A DNA stretch of 64,000 nucleotides from Cardinalis cardinalis (lineage: Eukaryota > Chordata > Aves > Passeriformes > Cardinalidae), in NCBI GenBank assembly GCA_014549065.1, contig JACDOX010000004.1, forward strand, positions 2,993,897 through 3,057,896, written 5' to 3'. This document shows, piece by piece, positions 14,497-64,000 of the stretch. The notes beneath the pieces were generated by a model. That model was not told where the DNA came from. It worked only from the letters and a program-made list of their open reading frames with translations, and ran no database searches. The translations under genes and the position numbers were made by a program. Every line of letters begins with the position of its first letter. Positions within the stretch are counted from its first letter, which is position 1.

Positions 14497-15173
14497 GGAC
14501 AGTGCCCGTGGCGATGGGACAGTGTCTGTGGCGGCGCAGGGACAGTGTCTGTGGCGATGGGACAGTGTCTGTGGCGGTGCAGGGACAGTGTCTGTGGCGG
14601 CACAGGGACAGTGCCCGTGGCGATGGGACAGTGTCTGTGGCGGCACAGGGACAGTGTCTGTGGCGGCGCAGGGACAGTGTCTGTGGCGATGGGACAGTGT
14701 CTGTGGCGGTGGGACAGTGCCTGTGGCGGCACATGGACAGTGTCTGTGGCGGCACAGGGACAGTGCCTGTGGCGGCACATGGACAGTGTCTGTGGCGGCA
14801 CAGGGACAGTGCCTGTGGCGGCGCAGGGACAGTGTCTGTGGCGATGGGACAGTGTCTGTGGCGGCACAGGGACAGTGCCCGTGGCGCAGGGACAGTGTAT
14901 GTGGCGACACAGGGACAGGGCCTCTGGCGCAGGGACAGTGCCTGTGGCGGCACAGGGACAGTGTCTGTGGCGGCACAGGGACAGTGCCTGTGGCGGCACA
15001 GGGACAGTGTCTGTGGCGGCACAGGGACAGTGCCTGTGGTGGCACAGAGACNNNNNNNNNNNNNNNNNNNNNNNNNNNNNNNNNNNNNNNNNNNNNNNNN
15101 NNNNNNNNNNNNNNNNNNNNNNNNNNNNNNNNNNNNNNNNNNNNNNNNNNNCTGTGGCGGCACAGGGACAGCG
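14497..15173. repeat. GC-rich minisatellite, 20/23-bp units, broken by an assembly gap
   Basis: About 25 head-to-tail units run from 14497 to 15051, and part of another lies right of the gap at 15152-15173. Each unit begins ACAGTG and contains TGTGGCG. Two main length classes alternate: a 23-bp form containing CGGCACAGGGA and a 20-bp form containing CGATGGGA or CGCAGGGA. Local higher-order structure is visible. Around 14712-14810, and again at 14937-15051, units with GTGCCTG alternate with units with GTGTCTG, giving a 46-bp dimer. The units contain few stop triplets in any frame on either strand, so the array produces long but meaningless open frames. True array length is unknown because of the gap. 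Confidence 0.97.
15052..15151. other. Assembly gap (100 N)
   Basis: Exactly 100 consecutive N lie inside the minisatellite, with repeat units on both sides. A round 100-N block is the usual placeholder for a gap of unknown size, so the real array may be longer or shorter than shown. Confidence 0.98.
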
Positions 15174-15780
15174 CCGGGTTGCTGCAGCGCGGCGCGTGCC
15201 CGCCGTGAGGGGCCGCGGGCGGGGAGCGCCGCAGGGAGCGCGCTCGTGCCGGGGCTGGCGCGTGGGGCGCTGCGGGTCCCGCGGCCGCGGGAGGGCAGGG
15301 GCGGAGGGCAGGGAAAGGGAAGGGGAGCGGAGCGCGGGGAGGCAGCTGCCGAGCCCCCCAGAGAGCCCGCAGCCGAACAAAGCCCTCGGCCGCCGGGAAG
15401 NCTCCCCAGAAACGCTGCAGGGGCTCGGCGGGGCGGGAGCGCACGAGCACCCCGGCCCTGCTCTCCCGCGCGGGAGCGGCGGCGGACCCGGGGCCCGGCT
15501 GGCTGCGTCCCCAGCTGCTGCCACCACCGGCCCTCGGGCCCCCGCCTCCTCCAGGAGGAGGGAGAGGAATAGCGCCGTGGGGACCTGAAAGGGAGAAGGA
15601 TCTCAGGGGGAGCGAGCCCTGCGTGGGGGTGGGCTCCAGGCGGCGCCGGCAGGGCGCGGCAGGCCCCGAGGGGCGCTGTGAGGGAGCGCGGCGCGGTCTC
15701 GGCTCCGCCTCCGGCCGTGGGGAGTCCGGAGCAGGTGAGGAGAGGCCGGGACCGCCCGGAGCGCCCGTACCGTCCCGGAG
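15152..15780. promoter_or_regulatory. CpG island upstream of SIM1
   Basis: Very GC-rich, with dense CpG dinucleotides and SP1-like GGGCGG and GGGGCGG boxes (for example near 15214 and 15298). Several runs of G capable of G-quadruplex formation occur around 15287-15330. It starts immediately after the minisatellite. A consensus-like splice donor, CAG|GTGAGG, sits at 15732-15740 near its right end. It lies about 6 kb upstream of the SIM1 start codon and could be an alternative promoter or the promoter of a non-coding RNA. No coding sequence is recognised; open frames here are by-products of composition. Confidence 0.7.
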
Positions 15781-18700
15781 CAGGAGGGAAAGAAGGCACA
15801 CCGGTGCAGCAGAAAGCACTATCAGAGCTAGGCAGGATGTCTGTGAAGGCGCAGGGAGGGCAGGAAGCACTTTCTGAAGTTTGTAATTTCATCGGAGTTC
15901 CAGTCCCGGGTCGTTACTGAACCTCTCATCCCTGACAAGGGCATTTCAGCTCGGTTCGGGCGTTCAGTGTATCAGGCTCCTTTGGAAATGCAGAAGATAA
16001 GAAAAAATGTCCCTTGGGATAACTGTTACTAGCCATGAAGTAGATTTTTTTAGCGTTTCTTTATATTTAGTTTATGTTTTCATTCGCTGCTCCGTGCCAC
16101 AGTAAGATAGCTTGACTTCCAATCATTACCAAGAGTGTGTTCAATAAGGTAAGGGCTAAAAGGTACTGACCTCTGCCTCCTCTGGAAAAATGAATATAAA
16201 TCATCTCGTTACATTTATGCCAAAAACAATAAAATTGAAAGGAGTGCGTAGTCAAGAGAAGTGTCTCTCCTCCCTGCAAAGTATCTTTTAACACGGATAT
16301 ATCGCCAAAAATTGTTTGAAGGAGTTGCCTAAAATAACTAACAATCATATTAGTGGTCAATTACTCAAATTTTGCAATGTTTCCATAATTATTTTTAAGA
16401 AATGCATTCAGAAACGCTAATATCTGAGAACTGGTATCCAAGGGTCTGTTAACTATTTCCTGTGTTGAAGAATCTGCTTTCTCCTTGTCCTGCTGCCCTG
16501 AACATCCTAATAACATTAGCAAAAGAGCAGGAATAAAGTACCTAGAGCATGGCTTGAGTCTTGAAGGTTAAGATCTAGATCAGTTAAAACATATTAATTA
16601 CTTCTGAATGGTCTCAAAGAGCATTTGCCGTGTATATTTATGTCAATAAAGCCTTGATGAGGGCATGGATGAAAATTCACATCACACTCCAATTCACCAG
16701 GGTACCCAAGTGCGTGTATCTGAAGTTACTGGGTTCTGAAAAAGCAGTCTCGGTCTCCAAGCGCCCGCACTCCCTCAGGCACCCCCGGGGCTGAGCCGCA
16801 TCTCGGGCAGAGGCGATGCACGGCGGGGCGCTCCCTTCGCCCGTCAGGCTCTTTGCGAGGTGGGATCCCGCTTCTCGCCGGGGCAAAAATGAGGGAGGCT
16901 TGGCGTGCGGAAATCTGCCCGTTACTAATTCCAGGCCGAATTTTCATTTATTTGGTTTGGTTGGGGTTTTTTTGTTTGTTTTTTGGTTTGTTTTTTTGGT
17001 TTTTTGTTTTTTTTTTTTAAGAAATTGGGAGAGCGGCCCGCATCGTTAATTCACCAACGAAAACGGTGTGTAAGTGATGGCTTACGTTCGAAGAGATTTT
17101 TCTCTCTGCATAAGAAATGGCCACCTTATTCTTTAGGGGAGATTAATGAACCCGTCCGAATTCATAATCTAATAAACACATCAGAGTACGCCCGAATATG
17201 CTGNAGAAGAAACTGGACCTGATCTATCCTATAGGGAAATAGTGGTCCGGTAGGGTTTTTCTTTTTTTTTTCCCTTGCTTTGATTTGTACAGTGTTTCCC
17301 CCTCCCCCTCTGCACACACATACACACGCTCACGCACACATGCTGCAATACGCGCTGCATATTGTGTCTGCCTACACAAGTTTTCTACTATAGTTGGAAA
17401 CCTGTCTCTGAAATGCTTTGTTTTCGCTCAGNCTCTCTTCAGATACACCATTTTATTATGCGCCTTTTGAAATCGAATTGCACTGCGGTACCTGTTTATT
17501 CAATTTTCCAGTATTATCTCTTTTTTCAGGAGATTCTCGCCCGAGAATAACTGCATGTGAACTGAGCACAGCCCAGCACAGCTCCACAGCTTCAGGCGGC
17601 CGGAGTGGCTCTCTCCCGCCTGGAGCGGCCGGAGCCGCCGTGCGCCCCCGGGTCCGGCCCCTCGGCCCGCAGGTGTCCGCGCCGCCGGCGCGCTCGCTGC
17701 CCTCAGCTCCGCTCCCACGGCTTGTGCGCCGGGTGCGCGCAGCCCGCAGGGCTGCTTCCGCTTCATTTGTTCAGCAGCGTCATGCACCCTTCTTTCAGGC
17801 TAGACGGGCTTCACCGGGGTCGGTGACAGCGGGCTCTCGGCTGATACGAAAACCACGAGTTTAGCTACTGCGGGCTGCCTTTGCCCGTACACCTGGAACG
17901 GGGCAGTGCCAAGTCTGATCTTCGCTTGTAGTAGTCACTTGTTTTTGACGAAGGAAAACAAGGTTAATATCTCTGAAACGGCCAAATACTCCCATCATTC
18001 GGGAACTGCCTCTTGAAATCTGCTGGGAAATATCCCCAGTGTACTGACCCCGCGCTGGTGGCTCTGTGGAGAGGTGACTTTGTCCACGATTGCTGTAACT
18101 TCCAGAGCTGAATGACTGCCCTTCAGCCGCTAGTCCTTTCACATCTTGTACTTTATCTACCGTAGCATTTACACATTCAAAATCTACAGAGAGGCTCGTC
18201 GAGCCCGAGCCCTCGGGCCCCGGCCACGGGGAGAACCGGTCACCCACCCGGGCTGGAGGGAAGAAACCGAGTCCCGGTACACTGGGAAAGAATCCTCGGT
18301 GAGCTAAGGGCTTCCATGGGGCTGTGTGGGGTTGGTAAGGTGGACGCTCACGTTCCCTGGTATCAATTAGCAGAAGTGTATCCTTCTGATTTATTTATTT
18401 TTCCCAGGGTGTTATAGAAGACATTCTCTCTGGCTCTTGTTGACAAATAAGTCGTGAGCTACCTGACNGTGTTAGTCCAGTTGTTGCCCATATGTCTAAA
18501 TACCCTCCTAGAGACGTCAGTGCCGTTTAGGAAGAGAGTTCCCTCAAACGAAAACCAGAAGGAAGATTTTTTTTNAAATCCTTTTCTTGTCCCCCAAAGC
18601 CACGTTACACCTGAGGGCTGTAACATACAGGGAAGATTTTTGTAAAATCAGTATCACCTTCCCCCGCAGCAGCGATCGCTTTACAACATGACAGGGTGTG

Positions 18701-19600
18701 GGGAAGAGCGCACTCTTTTCCCTTTTTTTTTTCTTTTTTTTTTTACCCTTACCTTCACTAAATGCCTTGCGTTCGTGTTTGTTTAACGACGAGTCGCTTC
18801 GGTAAACAAGACAATCAAAAGAACATTTGAGACTACGTGGATACATTTCTCTGATGCTTGTAGACGCCTGGACACCCAGAGGAGTTGTTGAATGCCTCTC
18901 TTTCCGTCTTTCCTTTATTTACCCAAATGAACTCAGGGAAAGCTTTTAACCGAGGGGAGATTTAAGGCGATAAGCAGCGAACAGACGGTCTGCACTGCAA
19001 GCCTGCGTTTCGAACTAGAGCCGGCCAAGGAGCAAAAGCGATTAGACGCTTCAAGGGCTAATTTTTAATTTTTTATTTTTCTTCATGTTTTTCTTTAGAA
19101 AACTGAGACCGCTTCTTTTTCCTCGAAATACTCCGACTGTTGCCTGCCAGGGCAATCTCATTTTAAACAGTTGTTTTAGCNGAAGTCTCGCACCGACTGG
19201 TTTGGCAATTATGTCAGGGTTTTGAGAGTGTGCTATGATTTTGAAATGACTCTACAACCCTTCTCCCACCACTCCAGGCACTCTCTCTCTGCTCTATCTA
19301 CTCTGTTCAGGAGCCAGCAGTTTAAGGAGCAGCGTCATGTTTTTAGGGTTATTTTCCCTAGGGGACACACGAGATTAGGAGTAGTCCCGCTCCCCGGGAG
19401 AAATAAGACCCCACGTCCACCTTGTGGGCAGTTTTCAAGCAGCTCTGTCTCCTAATGTAGGAAGATTTGGGTTTGAGTTTCTCCCTTTCCTTTTCTTTTT
19501 TTTTTTTCCCTCTTCCCTGTTCATGGGATTGTCTATTGTTTTGGTTTGGGCTTTTTTCCAGGGTGTATCAAGAAAATTAATTAAAATCTTTCTCCATCCT
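15781..19600. other. CpG-retaining non-coding upstream region
   Basis: No gene is recognised. The sequence alternates between AT-rich stretches that still hold many CpG dinucleotides (for example 17040-17220 and 18960-19040) and a short GC-rich, CpG-dense patch at about 17590-17790. T- and G-rich low-complexity DNA lies at 16955-17017 and pyrimidine runs at 18715-18745. CpG retention in non-coding DNA suggests low methylation and regulatory use, which is an inference. No ORF here has a recognisable family signature. Confidence 0.5.
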
Positions 19601-20200
19601 TCTCTCTTCCGCCGGGGACCCGATTGACGCTGTCCCGCAGCGCATCAATCAGCCCAGGGGAAAACCGTCCACGGTTAAATTTGGGAGNGTCAGGGAGGGG
19701 GACAGCAGGGGACGCGACCGCAGTTTATTTCTCCCAAGCGCGACCACTTGCTCGGTGGGCTTCGGGGTGGGGAAATGTGCGTGGGTGTGTAAAACTGCGG
19801 CGATCCTCACCACCCGCAGTCCTGCGGGACCTCGGCCGCTCATCCCTGCTGCCCTGCGAAGAGGCGATGGAAAATGTACCCACCCCAACGCAAATAATCC
19901 CCCAACAGGNAGCGGGGAGAAGACGCGTGTGTGTGCCTGTGCGTGCCCATGAGGGTCTGTGTGTCCCCACTCCCCCCGGCGGCGCCGCCAGGTCAGAGGG
20001 CGGACGCAGGGAAAGAGGGGAGGCGGGAGAGGGGTGGGAATGTGTCCGCCTGACGCCTCCGCCCCCTCCGCCAGTGGGAGGCCGGCCCAGAGGTGGCGGC
20101 GGCCAACGGGACGCGAGGCGGGTCCGTGAGTGGCGTTAAGGGCGGGCTCGGCCGGGTAGGAGGGAGGGGGGCCAAGGGGGGAGTTGGAGAGAAATGAAGT
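19601..20200 (+). promoter_or_regulatory. CpG island, SIM1 promoter-proximal region
   Basis: GC-rich and CpG-dense, with SP1-like GC boxes and a C-rich CCCCCTCCGCC stretch near 20060-20073. It ends about 1.6 kb upstream of the SIM1 start codon. No TATA box is evident. By position and composition it probably belongs to the SIM1 promoter region, but the transcription start site cannot be fixed from sequence alone. Confidence 0.55.
20140..20181 (+). promoter_or_regulatory. G-quadruplex-type G-run cluster
   Basis: Six runs of three or more G are separated by loops of 1-7 bases on the + strand: GGG, C, GGG, a 7-base loop, GGG, TAGGA, GGG, A, G6, CCAA, G6. This meets the canonical G3+N1-7 rule with runs to spare. 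It sits at the edge of the promoter-proximal CpG island. A C-rich counterpart of CCCCACCCTA type lies at 20286-20318. Confidence 0.7.
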
Positions 20201-21594
20201 TGTGCTAAAAGGCTTTTAGCCATCAAGAAGTTATTAGGCATTTCTCAGCCGCAAATTAGGGATTCTTCATTAATACCAACCTCGGCCCCCTACCCCACCC
20301 TACCCCACCCCACCCCTCGTTATGTGAGACGGAGAGCCTGGGAGCCGATAAAGGGGATGGGGAGGCGGCAATGTCTGTCTGCCCATCGGTGCGAGGAGCA
20401 GTGACAGGCGCAAACTTTTCCCCGTGCCATTAATGAGCCAATTAAAGAGTTGGGCTCCTCACCCCGGGAGAGCTCTCTGCAGGCTGCCGGGCTCAGGGAT
20501 TCAAGGTAGGTGAAAAGAAGATCACAACCCACCACAATCTGCCAGCCTCAGCGAAGAACCGCAGTGATGTGCGGTGCTAGGCTGTGGGTCGCTTCCCCAC
20601 GGTGAAAAATGAGCAGAAGAAAAAAAAAAAAAAAAAGATAATTTGGTTGGAAAAATGTGATGTTTGGGTGGATTCCGGCTCGGGGCAGGGCTGGGCAAAG
20701 CGTGCCTCCCCTGGCTGGGGTGCAGCTGAGGTAGACACCCCCGATCCCAGCTGAGGAATGAGGACAGTAGCCGAGGAGAAATTCAAAAAAAAAGAAAGAA
20801 AGAAAAAAAGGGGGAAAAAAAGGAAAAAAGAAAAGGGAAAACAAGCAGAAATACTCCGTGTTTGGAAATGTGTCCTTCACTGAGGGTCTGGCAGCGCGGA
20901 AGGCGGGGANGTCTGGCCGCCGCCGCGGTGCCGGCCCGCGGGAGCGCGAAGGGGCCGGCGCAGCCCCGGCAGCCCCAAACCCGCTAACGCCGGGAGCCGG
21001 GGACCGCTCTCTGCTGCGCTTTCCTGCTGGCCATGCAGCGCACACCTGGGCTGGGAAGTGAGAGGGCTGTGGGAGGAGAGTGCGGGGCAGGCTTCTCCAC
21101 GGGCGCGCTAGGTGGGAAAATACACTTTTTTTTTTCCTTTCCCCTCTGGTGGGAGAAAATACTACACCCGCCGGCGGCTGGCTGTTGATTATTATTTCTC
21201 GCGGCTCCGCTGCGGCGCCGTGTACCGGCTCTCTCACTCCAGGACTGCTCTTGTCTTCACAGAGAGAGGCTCCGGGGAAGTCGCCCAGCGTCCCGGGAGG
21301 CAGCCCGCGGCCGTGCGTTTCAGCCCTCGGATTGACAACGGANCACGGGAAAAAACGGGATTACTATGAGCCTCTTCCGAGGAGCTATGCTGCCCGCCAT
21401 GAGTAGGAAAAAAGGCCAGAAATACATCGTTTGGTTGCTGTCTGGTGCCTCAATCTTCTAGCTTCTTTTTTTTTTTTTATGCAGTTGCTTGGAGTGCTGA
21501 ACTGCATTGGATAAATGCCTTCCCCATCTGATTGACTCTGCTTTTCAGAGTATATTTACTTTTTTTCTTTTTTTTTCTTTTTTTTTTTTTTAAG
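20201..21594 (+). promoter_or_regulatory. SIM1 proximal upstream region / possible 5' UTR exon
   Basis: No coding gene is seen. The left part (20225-20480) has homeodomain-type ATTA motifs, a CCAATTAAA sequence at about 20438 and retained CpGs, consistent with promoter or enhancer sequence. Low-complexity tracts are a 17-A run at 20620-20636 and an uninterrupted 57-bp purine tract at 20785-20841. GC-rich CpG-bearing DNA runs at 20870-21350. Two or three acceptor-like sites follow (AG at 21483-21484, AG around 21548 and AG at 21593-21594), so part of this stretch may be intron behind an untranslated first exon. Confidence 0.45.
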
Positions 21595-21611
21595 AACATC
21601 TCTACTCTTCA

Positions 21612-21650
21612 ATGCTTGTTTACATTTACACAACAGAACGGTTTTTCTGA
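21612..21650 (+). promoter_or_regulatory. Upstream ORF 1 (12 codons plus stop)
   Basis: ATG at 21612, TGA at 21648-21650. The start context is weak (T at -3). It ends 3 nt before the next upstream ATG and is the first in a chain of four uORFs in the SIM1 leader. Confidence 0.6.
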
Positions 21651-21653
21651 GTA

Positions 21654-21680
21654 ATGGCCGCGCTCAGAATCACAGCCTGA
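21654..21680 (+). promoter_or_regulatory. Upstream ORF 2 (8 codons, strong start context)
   Basis: ATG at 21654 with G at -3 and G at +4, the best initiation context in the leader. It ends with TGA at 21678-21680, whose final A is the first base of the next ATG (TGATG overlap). Such an arrangement can allow termination-reinitiation. Confidence 0.65.
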
Positions 21681-21730
21681 TGCTCCGGAGAGATGAATTG
21701 CAGATGAGTTTCCCTTCCACCTTTGGATGA
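21680..21730 (+). promoter_or_regulatory. Upstream ORF 3 (16 codons), in the SIM1 frame
   Basis: ATG at 21680, TGA at 21728-21730. It is in the same frame as SIM1 but terminated 45 nt before the start. Its stop overlaps the next ATG (ATGA at 21727-21730). A further five-codon ORF nested in another frame begins at 21693 and stops at 21705-21707. Confidence 0.6.
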
Positions 21731-21775
21731 ATCTCTGGAGTTTAAATTGTAGCAAGGAAGCGGGAAAAAAACACG

Positions 21776-63596
<41,821 letters not shown>

Positions 63597-64000
63597 GTAA
63601 GACATAACAAGGATTTGNAGAAGCGACAGCATCTCTGCTAAAGCAGTACAACAGAGAGACACAGCTGTTGATGTGAAAGATGGAAAATGAGATGCTTTTG
63701 GTGTATGTTCTTGTCTCAGAGATCACATCTGTGGAGATGATACTTAAAATTCAAGCTGAGCTGAATTTTGTAGTCTGGTTTATATGAAAAAGAATATAGT
63801 TTTGTTGTATTTTCATTGTGAAATTAAGGTGGAAACGTGACTGAGGAGATTTTATGCGTCATCTTAAAAATATTTTAAAAATAATCCACTNGATAGAAAA
63901 GTGTTTTTTATTGGACTTAGGATAAAGACACTTCAGATGGAATATATTTAGCAAAAAATTATAGGTAAATCCAAGCTAGAAATTAAAAAATCTTGAAAGC
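63597..64000 (+). other. SIM1: SIM1 intron 10, 5' part (truncated by window end)
   Basis: Starts with the consensus donor GTAAGA. It is AT-rich and non-coding, and no acceptor leading to a recognisable SIM1 exon is present before 64000. Confidence 0.85.

Larger units (their letters stand above)
21595..21775 (+). other. SIM1: Putative SIM1 5' UTR immediately before the start codon
   Basis: This is the 181 nt between the last acceptor-like AG (21593-21594) and the SIM1 start. It holds a run of short upstream ORFs, listed separately. A TAA at 21743-21745 and a TGA at 21728-21730 are in frame with the SIM1 start and no in-frame ATG lies between the TAA and 21776, which fixes 21776 as the start. 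Whether the exon starts exactly at 21595 is uncertain. Confidence 0.55.

Noticed and set aside
14144..15892. Very long open frames on both strands (up to 582 codons) across the minisatellite and CpG island
   Set aside because: They exist because the 20/23-bp units lack stops in most frames and the island is GC-rich. Several frames are open at once on both strands, they run through the assembly gap, and none shows a protein family signature.
18834..18839. TACGTG, the core SIM/ARNT binding site, as an autoregulatory element
   Set aside because: A single six-base match in 20 kb of upstream DNA is expected by chance; no cluster was seen.

Overview
The window is vertebrate genomic DNA, most likely from a bird or another sauropsid. 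The evidence is a CR1 LINE 3' end of avian/reptilian type, interspersed repeats that are otherwise sparse, GC-rich minisatellites, and an intron-rich gene with GT-AG introns. The exact species cannot be read from the sequence. The only protein-coding gene I can support is SIM1 (single-minded homolog 1, a bHLH-PAS transcription factor) on the + strand. Ten coding exons, spanning 21776 to 63596, join in frame without a break and encode residues 1-523 plus one base of codon 524. The C-terminal coding exon or exons (roughly 240 residues, by comparison with the usual SIM1 length of about 766) lie beyond the right edge.

Layout: 1-14.5 kb is AT-rich upstream DNA with no gene. It holds a decayed CR1 element (minus strand, about 1283-1840) and a near-perfect 87-nt foldback (6006-6092). 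At 14.5-15.2 kb there is a GC-rich 20/23-bp minisatellite interrupted by a 100-N assembly gap, directly abutting a CpG island (15152-15780). From there to about 38.4 kb CpG dinucleotides are unusually frequent, even in AT-rich stretches. This domain covers the SIM1 upstream region (15.8-21.6 kb, with a G-quadruplex-type run and CpG islands), exon 1, intron 1 (10 kb, two CpG islands) and exons 2-8. Exons 2-8 lie within 4.2 kb, and three of the introns between them are only 109-116 bp. Intron 8 (19.5 kb) contains a GC-rich minisatellite at its 5' end and an L2-clade LINE reverse transcriptase relic (minus strand, 51.9-52.6 kb). Exon 9, intron 9 (7.4 kb) and exon 10 complete the window.

Function: the encoded protein has, in order, the bHLH DNA-binding and dimerisation domain (exon 1), PAS-A (exons 2-4), PAS-B with its PAC extension (exons 6-8), a basic nuclear-localisation segment (exon 9) and the start of the single-minded C-terminal region (exon 10). 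SIM1 is known to dimerise with ARNT or ARNT2 and to specify hypothalamic neuroendocrine neurons. The most interesting non-coding structure is a chain of short upstream ORFs, abutting or overlapping one another, in the last 165 nt before the start codon; the final one overlaps the SIM1 start. I see no CRISPR array, tRNA, rRNA, intact mobile element or novel multi-gene system.
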